Shown: positions 34,954 through 44,728, counted from the first letter of the stretch. The stretch: DNA of 64,000 nucleotides from Rhodomicrobium sp. (GCA_021604665.1 BQJK01000001.1:744001-808000), one strand, 5' to 3'. Program-made: numbers and translations. Notes: generated by a model from the sequence alone, not told the origin.

Positions 34954-36501
34954 TTAGCTTGTGGCAAAACTATCCCGCTGTTTCGCATTTTCAATCCAAC
35001 CCTTCACCTCAGCCAAATCGGGCTCATTACCAACCCGCAACAACCGCTCCCCATCCGAGGTCATCAAAAAGGCCTGAATGTCGACAAGCACAGTTTCAGG
35101 GCTGGCAGCCACAACCTGCTCTACAGTGCGGTAACCGCAGGCAACAAGAAACTGCGCATCATGCCCACGCAACCTCGGTATCTGGCATTGCAGCTCGGCC
35201 TGGTCCTGCCAATCCCGAACTGTCTTACCCTTCACATAAGAAACAGCAAGCTTGCGCGACACCTCTTCAGGGTCAGCTTGCAACAACTCAGCCACAGAAC
35301 GTATATCAATAACCTGCAACCTGGCAGCCGTTTTTGCCCCTATGCTCGGCGCATCAACAACATCATCCTGCTTTTTTAAATAGAAATTCGGTCGGTTTTT
35401 CGGTCTTTTTTCAGGAAGAGTGCCCGCACCCCCTTCGCCTCGATCCTCATCATGACGATCATATGACCGGCGCTCGGACTTATCTTTTCCGACATTCAGC
35501 AACTCTTCCGGATCAGGTGTAACCTCTTCAGGTAAAACAACCTCATCTTCATCAGCCTCAGCCCAAATATCATAATCCTCAGGCGGTAAACCCAGCACTT
35601 CCTCCCGGTGCAATTCACGGATCATTAAATCATCAGCGGGCAATGTCTTAATCACCCGGCCCGTCGCTTGTAACTCATCATACATCGCCTGAACCTGGCG
35701 CTTGTCAGCAGCATCATCCATTTTTCGTAAAACCCATTTCAGCGGGATTTGAATGCCACTCATCACAGTCTCAGCAGTGAGGTTTACTTTAGGCGGTGTT
35801 ACCCCGGCAGCTTTAATCCCCTCATCCAGCATCACCGCAAACCCCCGCGCTGAATAGCGCAGCAATTCAGCAAGCACCCGGCGACCATGGGAATTAAAAC
35901 CCTCCTCGGGTCGCACAACCCCCTTATCAAAATCATAGTGAGCAATAAGATGAGAGTAGTAGCGGTTAGAAACTTCAGCGCCTTGCAGTACCATATTGGC
36001 GGCAAAGTCAATTTCATCTTCCGGTTTAACAACCATGAGCATTTTATATTCCTGCTCACCCTGCCGCCACAGCGCGTTATAGCTCTTATTCACTGACCAT
36101 TCGACTGCCCGGTGAATTTGGCTCTCAGCTTCCGTCTGCCCTGTATGAAACGGCATAATAGGGTCAGTGTAATAATGAGAGAGCACCCCTGCACTATAAA
36201 TAGCATCTTCCCATTTTTCAGCGATCAGAGAAGAAACAAAATCATCATACCACTCCCGGCATTTATCCGGCGCGCCGCCCCAGTTATTATCACGCACATG
36301 GAGCACATGGTTTTTGAAGTCTTTAAAGCGCTTATCGGGCTCTTTAGACGCCTCAATATAGCGCGGCGCATGTTTTAGAAACAAGCGCTGCCAGTCCCTG
36401 CCATTTTCAACGGAGAGAAAACGCAACGCATCAAGCGCCAGTTTATGGTGCGTGCCATTCGCATGTGTCGCATATATGATCTTGAATAATAAAGACATCA
36501 C
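34954..36501 (-). CDS. Zinc-dependent phospholipase C-like / DUF4332 fusion protein
   Basis: A 515-residue protein in two parts. Residues ~1-250 resemble the zinc-dependent phospholipase C / S1-P1 nuclease fold: an N-terminal histidine cluster (H13, H18, H19) and 'AGVLSHYYTDPIMPFHTGQTEAESQIHRAVEW' with H109, D113, H119, E124 and H130 in the positions expected of metal ligands. No signal peptide is seen, whereas known enzymes of this fold are secreted. An acidic, low-complexity linker (~315-380) leads to a DUF4332 domain (383-510), a helix-hairpin-helix-like module with two repeats ('DAPSIGAKTAARLQVIDIRSVAELLQADPEEVS' and 'RLRGHDAQFLVACGYRTVEQVVAASPE'). That module usually binds nucleic acids or other proteins. 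The combination suggests an intracellular role, but activity is not shown. Confidence 0.75.
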   Translation of the reverse strand: MMSLLFKIIYATHANGTHHKLALDALRFLSVENGRDWQRLFLKHAPRYIEASKEPDKRFKDFKNHVLHVRDNNWGGAPDKCREWYDDFVSSLIAEKWEDAIYSAGVLSHYYTDPIMPFHTGQTEAESQIHRAVEWSVNKSYNALWRQGEQEYKMLMVVKPEDEIDFAANMVLQGAEVSNRYYSHLIAHYDFDKGVVRPEEGFNSHGRRVLAELLRYSARGFAVMLDEGIKAAGVTPPKVNLTAETVMSGIQIPLKWVLRKMDDAADKRQVQAMYDELQATGRVIKTLPADDLMIRELHREEVLGLPPEDYDIWAEADEDEVVLPEEVTPDPEELLNVGKDKSERRSYDRHDEDRGEGGAGTLPEKRPKNRPNFYLKKQDDVVDAPSIGAKTAARLQVIDIRSVAELLQADPEEVSRKLAVSYVKGKTVRDWQDQAELQCQIPRLRGHDAQFLVACGYRTVEQVVAASPETVLVDIQAFLMTSDGERLLRVGNEPDLAEVKGWIENAKQRDSFATS

Positions 36502-36701
36502 CAGCCCCGCCGCACATAATGATTTTGGTCATAATCTAGCCTGGAGGGTAGGCGAAACGCCGCCAGCAAACAAGCGGCCTCTTAAGTCCATAAACAGCTT
36601 AAAGCCCGGCAGCCATAGTTTACTGACAGCGCATTGATTATTCGCTATAGGCTAACCACCAGCAAAACTCCCTGCAATCATGATGAGAAAGCAAACCTCA
36701 A

Positions 36702-37031
36702 ATGCCAGCCCTATATTTAACAGCCGCCATTCTGTTTGAGGTCATCGGCACTATCGCTTTAAAGCACAGCGCCACAACCAACAGCATATGGTATGGCGCT
36801 TTAACAGCCATAAGCTATGTGTTTGCATTTCTATTATTATGGCTGGCTTTAAGAAACCTGGCTTTAGGTCCGGTTTATGCCACCTGGTCAGGTGTTGGGA
36901 TAGCTCTTACAGCAATTGCTGGGGTTTTATTCTTCAACGAAAAAATAGATCTAATCGGCCTTCTCGGCATCGGTTTCATTATTGTCGGTATTATATTATT
37001 GAATGTATTTTCAAATATGCAGAGCAGCTAA
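36702..37031 (+). CDS. Small multidrug resistance (SMR, EmrE-like) transporter
   Basis: Four-helix inner-membrane antiporter that exports cationic drugs or quaternary amines in exchange for protons. The 109-residue product has the conserved membrane glutamate in helix 1 ('LTAAILFEVIGTIALKHS', Glu13), 'AISYVFAFLLLWLALRNLALGPVYATWSGVGIALTAIAGVLFFNEKID' and a fourth hydrophobic helix. The 'GPVYATWSGVG' stretch is a signature of the drug-pump branch rather than of guanidinium exporters (SugE/Gdx), although the split is not absolute. Single gene, so it would act as a homodimer. Confidence 0.92.
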   Translation: MPALYLTAAILFEVIGTIALKHSATTNSIWYGALTAISYVFAFLLLWLALRNLALGPVYATWSGVGIALTAIAGVLFFNEKIDLIGLLGIGFIIVGIILLNVFSNMQSS

Positions 37032-37532
37032 TGACAGCAACTCTTTATCTCACCTGAGAACAGCCAGCAATTAACCGGCCAGGCCGCTCAGAAACGGACA
37101 TGACCGTTTCTCCAGAATGTACCGCAACCTCTTCAGAATAATCCGCAACCTATGGGGGCAGCAATCTTTGCTCTTACCACCCATAACAAAACAATACCTG
37201 GAATTGGCCCAGCTATCTCACATATCGTGTCTGAAGATAAAAAGAAGACCCCGTCAATAGGCACCTTATAGTAGAAGCATGGCTGGTAACCCATTCTCTA
37301 TAAGCAAAAGAGAACAAATGCCCCAATTCATTCAGGGCATATAGATCAAAATTTGAACCTAGCAGCATTCAAGATATATTTACCACATAGAATAAGAAAT
37401 CTGCGAGATTCAATCCGAACCGGCTAAGAACGTAACAAATTCAAAATTCCATCAAATTCCTGCCTTTTACCCGCCACCTTTTAAAGGTCTGGTCATCACT
37501 CACGGACATATATATCCGTCACAAACTTTTAA
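37032..37532. other. Intergenic region after the SMR gene
   Basis: About 500 bp without a supported gene. A short stem AGAAACGG/CCGTTTCT (37090-37097 and 37104-37111) lies near its start and could end the SMR transcript. The repeated phrase CCGCAACCT occurs at about 37121 and 37141. Nothing else recognised. Confidence 0.45.
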
Positions 37533-38072
37533 ATGCGGGACCATAATCACATGTTTCATTTCACAACGGCGCCCAGCCACAAAGCCGGGCAGCCGACACG
37601 CCATATTGCAACTGTCAGCCTCTCAGCCATAACCGGGTTACTTGCGTTATCAGCGTTAGCATCACCACATATCTCAACCCAAGCCCAAGCAGCAGATGCA
37701 GGACACACTGTGAAGCATGTGCAAGGGATATGGCGCACACATAACGGTGAATTGATACGCTTCACTGCCTGCGGCCCACAAATCTGCGGAAAATTACTGT
37801 CTACAAGATCAGGCATTAGCAAAGATAAAAACAACCCAAACCCAAAATTGCGCAACCGCCCGGTAAAAGGGCTGACAATCATCCGCAGCCATAAGAAAAC
37901 TGGCCCATCAAAATGGATCGGCACGGTTTACAGCATCAAGGATGGCCGCAAATATCGAGGCTCACTGAAACTAACCGGCGCGCGCAGTGCCAAACTAACA
38001 GGCTGCGATGGGGCCTTCTGCCAGTCTGCAACCTGGACCAAAATCAGCAAAACACGCATCGCAAACAAATAA
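37533..38072 (+). CDS. DUF2147 exported protein
   Basis: A 179-residue exported protein. After a signal peptide ('TVSLSAITGLLALSALASPHIS', cleavage near AQA), the mature domain matches DUF2147: 'GIWRTHNGELIRFTACGPQICGKLLS', 'NRPVKGLTIIRSHKKTGPSKWIGTVYSIKDGRKYRGSLKLTGARSAKLTGCDGAFCQSATWTK'. Four cysteines in CGPQIC and CDGAFC are placed as in the family and may form disulfides. The family is a small beta-sheet exported protein of unknown function. The start may also be the ATG at 37551. A terminator-type hairpin follows. Confidence 0.87.
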   Translation: MRDHNHMFHFTTAPSHKAGQPTRHIATVSLSAITGLLALSALASPHISTQAQAADAGHTVKHVQGIWRTHNGELIRFTACGPQICGKLLSTRSGISKDKNNPNPKLRNRPVKGLTIIRSHKKTGPSKWIGTVYSIKDGRKYRGSLKLTGARSAKLTGCDGAFCQSATWTKISKTRIANK

Positions 38073-38090
38073 ATCTAATCACAACCCAAC

Positions 38091-38118
38091 CACAAAAAAG
38101 CCCGGCGAAAGCCGGGCT
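38091..38118 (-). terminator. Rho-independent terminator between DUF2147 gene and purA
   Basis: AGCCCGGC (38099-38106), a GAAA tetraloop and GCCGGGCT (38111-38118), with an A run at 38094-38099. On the minus strand this is a stem followed by TTTTTT, suited to end purA transcription; on the plus strand the same stem follows the DUF2147 gene. Confidence 0.75.
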
Positions 38119-38455
38119 AATAACAATGCACAGCATACATTTGGGGCGGAATCTTAATCGGCATCTGAAGCCTCAAAATCTGGCGGATGCGTAGTGGGCA
38201 TCTGAAGCCCCAAAAAAGAGCCGCCCCAATCGAATGCTATTCAATATAAAATCTTGATGAAACTATACTGAGGCGCAGCCATATTAATGGCTATAGTCAG
38301 CCAAGAACCAAAGGCCCACCGCCGCCCATCCATCACACTCAACGCGCCAGACGGCGCCCGCGCATTTTGCGCCCGATAGGGGCACAAAAAATATTGCGCG
38401 CCCCATCGGAGGGCCTGCGCGGCCAGGCCGCCGCAGAATAGCCCGCGAGATCAAA
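38119..38455. repeat. Non-coding region with nested direct and inverted repeats, downstream of purA
   Basis: TTGGGGCGG (38141-38149) is mirrored by CCGCCCCAA (38221-38229). Between them GGCATCTGAAGCC occurs twice (38160-38172 and 38197-38209), and GATGC/GCATC can form an inner hairpin. The remainder (38230-38455) is GC-rich near purA, with a GCCATATTAATGGC palindrome near 38277. The small minus-strand frame at 38284-38535 overlaps purA and is not a gene. Not a known RNA family to my eye. Confidence 0.5.
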
Positions 38456-39748
38456 TTAGTCTTCAAAAGGATCTTGCACCAAAATAGTGTCATCACGTTC
38501 AGGGCTGGTTGAAAGCAGCGCAACAGGCGCCTCAATCAGCTCTTCAACCCGGCGCACATATTTAATGGCATTCGCAGGCAGCTCGGCCCAACTACGTGCC
38601 CCGGCGGTTGATTCTGACCAACCATCGAGCGTTTCATATATAGGCTCAATAGCGCATTGAATATCTTCACTAGCAGGCAGGTGGTCAAACTCCTGATCAC
38701 CCATTTTATAGCCAACACAAATTTTCAATTCACTAAACCCATCCAACACATCAAGTTTTGTCAGGGCAATGCCGGTAATACCAGCAACTTTAATTGTCTG
38801 ACGAACCAGGCAAGCATCAAACCAACCACAGCGGCGCTGGCGTCCGGTAACTGTACCAAACTCATGCCCCCGCTCACCAAGCCGCTTACCATTCTCACAA
38901 TCCAGCTCAGTCGGGAACGGCCCCATACCAACCCGTGTTGTGTACGCCTTGGTGATACCAAGCACATAATCAATAAGCGTTGGCCCCACACCGCAACCAG
39001 ATGCGGCTTGAGCTGCAACAGTGTTAGAGGAAGTCACAAATGGATAAGTGCCATGATCAACATCAAGAAGCACACCCTGCGCCCCTTCAAACAGAATGCG
39101 CTTACCCTTCCGGCGCTGATTATCCAGCAGTTTCCAAACAGGTTTAACAAACGGCGTAATCTTAGGCGCCACTTCAACCAGCTCAGAGAGCACCTTGGCT
39201 GCATCAAGCTCAGGCTCCCCCATGCCGCGGCGCAATGTATTATGATGCGCTAGCAGACGGTCAATTTTAGCGGGCAAATTGTCTGTGTTTATAAGGTCAA
39301 GCGCGCGGATAGCCCGGCGGCCAACTTTATCTTCATAAGCAGGTCCAATACCGCGTTTTGTAGTCCCGATTTTGCCCTTACCAGCAGCCTTCTCACGCAA
39401 AGCATCAAGCTCTTGATGCAGCGGTAAAATCAAAGTGGCATTTTCAGCAATTGAGAGCCGCTCGCTGGTAATCAAAACACCCTGCTCTGCAATGGTCTCA
39501 ATTTCAGAGATAAGCGCCCATGGGTCAACCACAACGCCATTGCCAATAACAGCAAGCTTACCTTCACGAACAACACCAGAGGGGAGAAGTGAGAGCTTGT
39601 AAACCTTGCCGTCAATCACCAGCGTATGGCCGGCATTATGCCCGCCTTGAAACCGCGCGACGATATCCGCGCGCTCAGAGAGCCAGTCAACAATCTTGCC
39701 CTTGCCCTCATCACCCCATTGAGAGCCAACAACAACCACATTTGCCAT
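38456..39748 (-). CDS. purA: Adenylosuccinate synthase
   Basis: GTP-dependent enzyme that joins IMP and aspartate to make adenylosuccinate, committing IMP to AMP. The 430-residue protein begins '[23 protein letters not shown]' with the catalytic Asp13 and GDEGKGK loop, has His41 in '[10 protein letters not shown]', '[17 protein letters not shown]' and the GTP/specificity stretch '[15 protein letters not shown]' further on. Length is normal. It is divergent from a DMT transporter. The neighbouring order with serA and serC is a common alphaproteobacterial one. Confidence 0.98.
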   Translation of the reverse strand: MANVVVVGSQWGDEGKGKIVDWLSERADIVARFQGGHNAGHTLVIDGKVYKLSLLPSGVVREGKLAVIGNGVVVDPWALISEIETIAEQGVLITSERLSIAENATLILPLHQELDALREKAAGKGKIGTTKRGIGPAYEDKVGRRAIRALDLINTDNLPAKIDRLLAHHNTLRRGMGEPELDAAKVLSELVEVAPKITPFVKPVWKLLDNQRRKGKRILFEGAQGVLLDVDHGTYPFVTSSNTVAAQAASGCGVGPTLIDYVLGITKAYTTRVGMGPFPTELDCENGKRLGERGHEFGTVTGRQRRCGWFDACLVRQTIKVAGITGIALTKLDVLDGFSELKICVGYKMGDQEFDHLPASEDIQCAIEPIYETLDGWSESTAGARSWAELPANAIKYVRRVEELIEAPVALLSTSPERDDTILVQDPFED

Positions 39749-40028
39749 GAGGGAAATCCTATGCGCTGAATTTGATAATCAGAATCCCGAACGGGATGAT
39801 TGCCAGAATATAAACAAGGATTATCATTTAAGCGAGAGCGTTTTGTCTATTTTTACGCCATTAATCTGACAAAAATCGACCAAACTTCATAATCCCGCAT
39901 AATTTTTCCTAAAATCAGGCGGTGACAGCCATAGCTGAATGGGTTAACTGAGCCAGTATGTTGAAGCGCCCTAATTTGAAGCATCGTCATTTTCAAAAAA
40001 ACTGAATTTAAATGAGAGATAAAACCTG

Positions 40029-40946
40029 ATGTCGCGGCCAAACAGCCTATCTTCCAGCCAAACGGCCTATCTATTATTAACCATGGCCTGCCTGTTTTGG
40101 GCGGGTAATTTCGTTATGGGCCGCGGCGTTAGCGACACAGTGCCGCCAATGGCACTGAGCTTCTGGCGCTGGTTATTGGCCTCTCTCCTCATTTTGCCAT
40201 TTGCCTGGTCTCACCTCAAAAAAGACTGGCCAATAATTCGCCCCCGCCTGGGCTATATTTTCCTGATGGGCTTTTTAGGCGGCACCAGCTTTAACGCCCT
40301 CACCTACCTGGCACTGCATACAACAAGCGCCACAAATGCCCTGGTATTAAACGCAGCCAACGCCGTTTTTATCGTATTGGCCAATTTCTTCATCCGCAGC
40401 ATTCACCCGCCACTAAACCAAATCATAGCCATTCTTATAGCCATGTTCGGCATGCTCTATATCATCACAGAAGGCAATCTCACCCGGCTTACATCACTGA
40501 GTTTCAATTATGGTGATCTACTGGTAATAGCATCAATGGTTGGGTGGTCCATCTATACAGCCAAGCTGCCTGACCGCCCCAACATTCACTGGCTCAGTTT
40601 CACTGCCGCAATTTTCATCGCCTCCACAGTGCTATTAATTCCCTTAGTCATTGGCGAAAGCCTCTTCTTCCAGGCGGCTCAGATAGACCAGACAACAATG
40701 AGCGCCATTTTATACGCCGCCATTTTCCCCGGCTTGTTAGCCTATGTATTTTATAATCGAGGCGTGGAGATTATCGGCGGCAATCGGGCAGGCATCATGA
40801 TTTATCTTGTGCCATTTTTCGGCGCGCTGCTCGCCATACTATTGTTGAATGAAGAACCAGAAATTTTCCACATCATAGGTTTCACGCTTATCATAACCGG
40901 CGTCATTCTCTCTCACCGAAAACCAAAAAAACCGCCGGAGGGCTAA
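40029..40946 (+). CDS. DMT-superfamily (EamA) transporter
   Basis: Ten-helix inner-membrane transporter of the drug/metabolite superfamily, 305 residues, with two EamA repeats. The first repeat begins 'LLLTMACLFWAGNFVMGRGVSDTVPPMALSFWRWLLASLLILPFAW' (residues ~14-58) and the second near 155 ('GDLLVIASMVGWSIYTAKL'). Typical members export metabolites such as amino acids or purines; the substrate is unknown. It is divergent from purA. Its stop codon lies in the loop of its terminator. Confidence 0.9.
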   Translation: MSRPNSLSSSQTAYLLLTMACLFWAGNFVMGRGVSDTVPPMALSFWRWLLASLLILPFAWSHLKKDWPIIRPRLGYIFLMGFLGGTSFNALTYLALHTTSATNALVLNAANAVFIVLANFFIRSIHPPLNQIIAILIAMFGMLYIITEGNLTRLTSLSFNYGDLLVIASMVGWSIYTAKLPDRPNIHWLSFTAAIFIASTVLLIPLVIGESLFFQAAQIDQTTMSAILYAAIFPGLLAYVFYNRGVEIIGGNRAGIMIYLVPFFGALLAILLLNEEPEIFHIIGFTLIITGVILSHRKPKKPPEG

Positions 40947-40960
40947 TCCGGCGGTTTCTA
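40925..40960 (+). terminator. Terminator hairpin overlapping the DMT gene stop
   Basis: AAACCGCCGGA (40929-40939) pairs with TCCGGCGGTTT (40947-40957), an 11-bp stem with a short T run and A-rich 5' flank. The stop codon TAA (40944-40946) is in the loop, so the last codons of the gene form the left arm. The A and T runs make it usable in both directions. Confidence 0.75.
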
Positions 40961-41023
40961 ATAAATCTCAAACTATATGTAGGTAGCTTAAGTCTGGTTC
41001 AGTTTTATAAATCTTTAGTGCCG

Positions 41024-42733
41024 TTAGCGAAGCGTAATGCGCTTATCCTTCGGCCAGACCAGCTGATAACCAAAGCTAATTTCTTTGCTCTTATCCGCTC
41101 CCAGTTCAAAATCCCAGGCAAGAACACCGCGCTTATCATCTACATCACGCCGTGTTGGTTTCGGGCTGGTATCAAGCAAGCTGATAGTTAGCGTTTCATC
41201 CTGCGCATAAGGCAGCTGGTCCAGCACAGTTACCTTCATGGCCTTTTTATGCCCGTTAGAAATGGTGATTTTATAGCGATGCACATCACTGTTAGAAGAA
41301 GTAATCAACCCGGTTTTGCCTTTCACCCGGTCAAGCTTTGTCCATTTGACATTCACTTGCGGATCAATCCCAAAGCCAAGATCGCTGATCTGCCCGGGCT
41401 CTACAGCTTTCAACCGGCCATCACCAACATAAACCCCATCACGAAACAATGAGAGATGCCCGGGAATGAGCGCATTACCCGTTTTATTTTCAAATGAGGC
41501 TTGCAAATAAGCCTTCTGGTCTTTCTTTGGCACAGTGAGTAGAGAAATTGCTGGTGTCACATCAAGCTTATCCAGCAATACTTTTTTCTCAGCGCCTGCG
41601 CGCTCAATGGTTGTGAAACCTGGCACTTCAAATGTCATCTGATATTGGCCAAAATTAATGCGCGCACTACGCATCGCAACAGGCGCTGGTGCTTTCGCGG
41701 CTTTAAGTTGAGCACGTCCACGATAGCGCTCAACCTTCGGCTCTTCTTCTGCTGCGTCCATAGACATGACCCCACCAGAGATCCGGTCATCTTCGCGGTC
41801 AGGGAGATAGTCAACAAGCCAGGGACGCAAGCTCGGGGCTGAAGTGCGCCCTGTTGGGTTGGCAGTAGAAAGGCTAACCTTTACATTATCCCAACTCTCA
41901 CCGCTCCTCTGAAAAATAACAGCGCGGCGCACCAGCTTAAGCGATGATTTATCCGTATCAAGCCGTGCCTCATAGCGCGGCCGCCACCCGGCCCGCTTCA
42001 CCTGATAGCGCACAGTGAACTTAGCCTGGCCAGCAGTTTCAGCCTCGACATGTACCACCAATTTAGAAACCCTCTTGGTGCCAGAAGGTTGCTCACCAAG
42101 CCGGTCATTCACATTTCTAATTTCCTCGTCAAGGTCGCGAATTTTAAACCGCGCTTCCAGCGTATTTTTCTGCGCCTCTAAATATTTATCGCCCATCATA
42201 GTATAGAGCGCTGTATATTGCTGCGTCAGACCAGAACTCCCCGCTTCCTCGCGGCCCGATTGACTGGAAGGTTGGCGAGACGGCAACAGCGCCATTTCAT
42301 TTAATAATTTCAACTGCAATTGAAACGACTGGATCTCTGCTTCAAGAACATCCCGCTGATCTCTTAATCTTTGCAACCGTGTCTTAAGAGTTTTTCTTGT
42401 TTCAGACACCCCGTTATCATCAAGTGAAAGCGTAATCACCTTATGATCAATCGAGCCTATCGTCAGACCCTCAGGCCCGGCCCCTTCAATTCTGAGTGAT
42501 TGCCGGTCAAGGTCTTCAGGTAAATCCTCCAATACCAACTCATGCGTGCCAGACGGAAGATCCATCACAAAATCACGGCTAACCTGCGCCCCGGACGGAA
42601 AAACCATCACTTCTGTCACTTTAGATACACCCGCAAGTTCAGCCGCCTCAGCCGTAAGTGGTAGCGCTGCCAGAGAAAGCATCATCGGCAAAGCAAGCCC
42701 AATCGCCTTAAGTTTCATATCAGTATCTCTCAT
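41024..42733 (-). CDS. DUF4139 (MuiA-like) exported protein
   Basis: A 569-residue exported protein of the mucoidy-inhibitor MuiA / DUF4139 family. A signal peptide ends near EAA-EL. Residues ~35-130 form the DUF4140 N-terminal domain ('VTEVMVFPSGAQVSRDFVMDLPSGTHELVLEDLPEDLDRQSLRIEG'). A coiled coil follows (~135-215, 'LKTRLQRLRDQRDVLEAEIQSFQLQLKLL'), and the large DUF4139 domain runs to the C-terminus with 'FTVRYQVKRAGWRPRYEARLD', 'VKVSLSTANPTGRTSAPSLRPW' and 'LAWDFELGADKSKEISFGYQLVWPKDKRI'. The biochemical role is unknown. Monocistronic and convergent with the DMT gene. A start at the ATG six codons later is possible. Confidence 0.87.
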   Translation of the reverse strand: MRDTDMKLKAIGLALPMMLSLAALPLTAEAAELAGVSKVTEVMVFPSGAQVSRDFVMDLPSGTHELVLEDLPEDLDRQSLRIEGAGPEGLTIGSIDHKVITLSLDDNGVSETRKTLKTRLQRLRDQRDVLEAEIQSFQLQLKLLNEMALLPSRQPSSQSGREEAGSSGLTQQYTALYTMMGDKYLEAQKNTLEARFKIRDLDEEIRNVNDRLGEQPSGTKRVSKLVVHVEAETAGQAKFTVRYQVKRAGWRPRYEARLDTDKSSLKLVRRAVIFQRSGESWDNVKVSLSTANPTGRTSAPSLRPWLVDYLPDREDDRISGGVMSMDAAEEEPKVERYRGRAQLKAAKAPAPVAMRSARINFGQYQMTFEVPGFTTIERAGAEKKVLLDKLDVTPAISLLTVPKKDQKAYLQASFENKTGNALIPGHLSLFRDGVYVGDGRLKAVEPGQISDLGFGIDPQVNVKWTKLDRVKGKTGLITSSNSDVHRYKITISNGHKKAMKVTVLDQLPYAQDETLTISLLDTSPKPTRRDVDDKRGVLAWDFELGADKSKEISFGYQLVWPKDKRITLR

Positions 42734-43089
42734 TTCCAGATGGTCCTTCTCTTAAAATTTATCAAATCTAATAACCCTGAACACTCACCGCCTCTAATCG
42801 CTGGCCCCCTCTCCACAACTGAAGAGAAGTTATTCAAGATAAAAGTCATGACTTACGTAAAGTATGTATCAACCTCACCGTATGCTCTCAATAGCTCGGC
42901 TGATTGTGCGCATTTAACATGAACTGAAAATGAAAATTACCAGTCATTACAACATTGTAATCTAGCAGCCCACTTTCAATTCCAGCGCAGATCACGCTAT
43001 CAGGCCTAAAAAGCTTAGGCCATTGCGAACCTGGGATACGCAGTCGGATGTCAAACCATAAATCTTTTTGAACAGTGCTCACAATTAGC
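42734..43089. other. Intergenic region between the DUF4139 gene and serA
   Basis: About 350 bp, AT-rich, with no supported gene. It holds the DUF4139 promoter. A minus-strand 64-codon frame at 42888-43082 and a plus-strand frame at 42740-42922 lack ribosome sites and family features. Confidence 0.45.
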
Positions 43090-43117
43090 CTAAAAAAAAG
43101 GCCCCACCGGGGCCTTT
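43090..43117 (-). terminator. Rho-independent terminator of serA
   Basis: AAAGGCCCC (43097-43105) and GGGGCCTTT (43109-43117) form a stem with a three-base loop. On the minus strand it is followed by a run of eight or more T, a strong terminator just after the serA stop. Confidence 0.85.
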
Positions 43118-43147
43118 AAATTAATTCTGTGTCATCTATTTAATATT

Positions 43148-44728
43148 TTAAAAGCTTAGTTTTTTCGCATCAAGCACTTGCTCAAAGCCACGAATATCAG
43201 TGAGAACATCATCGCTTACTTCACCATCAACGCCAATAAGAGCAATTGCGTTGCCGCCTTCTTCATTCCGGCCAAGGTTAAAGTTAGCAATGTTTACGCC
43301 GGCTTCACCAAGCTTGGTACCAAGCGCCCCGATAAAGCCAGGCTTATCAGTGTTTTCAATATAGAGCATATCTTCATCAAGCGCCGCCTCGAGGTTAACA
43401 CCGCGCACCTGAATGATACGAGGTTTGCCATCAGAAAATACGGTACCAGCAATAGAGCGCTCTTGCCGCTCTGTCTTAACGGTCAAACGCATATAGCTGC
43501 CATAAGCGCCTTCTTCACCGCGCTTGGTTTCTTCAATCATAATGCCCCGGTCTTTCGCCAGAACAGAAGCAGAAACCATGTTTACGTCAGCAAGCTGTGG
43601 GCGCATAACACCACAAACAGCAGCAGCCATTAAAGTCTTGGTGTTCATTTCACCAATCTCACCAACAAACTCAATCCGAACTTCTTTCAAGCCGGTTTCA
43701 ACCAGCTGCCCCGCAAAGAGACCAAGCTGTTCAGCTAGTTTCGCATAAGGGCGCAAACGCGGCGCTTCTTCAGCAGAAACAGAGGGGAAGTTAATCGCAT
43801 TGGTAATAGCCCCAGTGAGGAGATAGTCAGACATCTGCTCCGCAACCTGCACAGCAACATTGACCTGAGCCTCATCAGTAGAGGCACCAAGATGCGGTGT
43901 GCAAATCATATTAGGTGCGTTAAAGAGCACATTCTCTTTCGCTGGCTCTTCAGAGAACACATCAAAGGCCGCACCAGCAACCTTGCCACTATCCAGCGCC
44001 TCACGCAGCGCCGGCTCATCCACAAGACCGCCCCGCGCACAGTTAATAATACGCACACCATCTTTCATTTTAGCAATCGCATCAGCGTCAATGATGTTAC
44101 GTGTTTTGTCTGTCAGCGGTGTGTGCAGGGTAATAAAATCAGCGCGCTTGAATAGCTGATCAAGTTCAACCTTTTCAACGCCGAGCTCAATCGCCCGCTC
44201 TTCGGTCAGGAAGGGGTCAAACGCAATAACCCGCATTTTAAGGCCAATACCACGAGATGCCGCGATAGAACCAATATTACCGCAACCAATAACCGCCAGC
44301 GTTTTGCCGGTTACTTCGACACCCATAAATTTGGATTTTTCCCACTTGCCTTGATGAGTAGAAACATTTGCCTCAGGTATATTCCGGGCCAAAGCCATCA
44401 TCATGGCAATTGCATGCTCAGCAGTGGTGATGGAGTTACCAAAAGGCGTATTCATTACAATAACGCCTTTGCCGGTTGCAGCTTTAATATCAACATTGTC
44501 AACGCCAATACCAGCCCGGCCAATCACTTTCAGCTTAGTCGCAGCTTCAAGTATTTTATCATTTGGCTTCGTGGCAGAGCGAATAGCAAGCCCGTCATAA
44601 TCACCAATGATTTTTAAAAGCTCTTCCTTTTCAAGACCAACCTTCTCATCAACTTCAATACCGCGCTCTTCAAAAATCTTCTTTGCAAGAGGGCTCAATT
44701 TATCTGAAATAAGAACACGTGGTGCCAT
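43148..44728 (-). CDS. serA: D-3-phosphoglycerate dehydrogenase
   Basis: First enzyme of serine synthesis, oxidising 3-phosphoglycerate to phosphohydroxypyruvate. The 526-residue long-form enzyme has a substrate domain, an NAD-binding Rossmann domain ('GKTLAVIGCGNIGSIAASRGIGLKMRVIAFDPF'), the catalytic-domain motifs 'INCARGGLVDEPALREAL' and 'TPHLGASTDEAQVNVAVQVAEQM' with the His-containing PHLGA, then an allosteric-substrate-binding domain and a C-terminal ACT domain ('MLYIENTDKPGFIGALGTKLGEAGVNIANFNLGR') that normally senses serine. serC lies upstream in the same direction, 150 bp away. Confidence 0.97.
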   Translation of the reverse strand: MAPRVLISDKLSPLAKKIFEERGIEVDEKVGLEKEELLKIIGDYDGLAIRSATKPNDKILEAATKLKVIGRAGIGVDNVDIKAATGKGVIVMNTPFGNSITTAEHAIAMMMALARNIPEANVSTHQGKWEKSKFMGVEVTGKTLAVIGCGNIGSIAASRGIGLKMRVIAFDPFLTEERAIELGVEKVELDQLFKRADFITLHTPLTDKTRNIIDADAIAKMKDGVRIINCARGGLVDEPALREALDSGKVAGAAFDVFSEEPAKENVLFNAPNMICTPHLGASTDEAQVNVAVQVAEQMSDYLLTGAITNAINFPSVSAEEAPRLRPYAKLAEQLGLFAGQLVETGLKEVRIEFVGEIGEMNTKTLMAAAVCGVMRPQLADVNMVSASVLAKDRGIMIEETKRGEEGAYGSYMRLTVKTERQERSIAGTVFSDGKPRIIQVRGVNLEAALDEDMLYIENTDKPGFIGALGTKLGEAGVNIANFNLGRNEEGGNAIALIGVDGEVSDDVLTDIRGFEQVLDAKKLSF

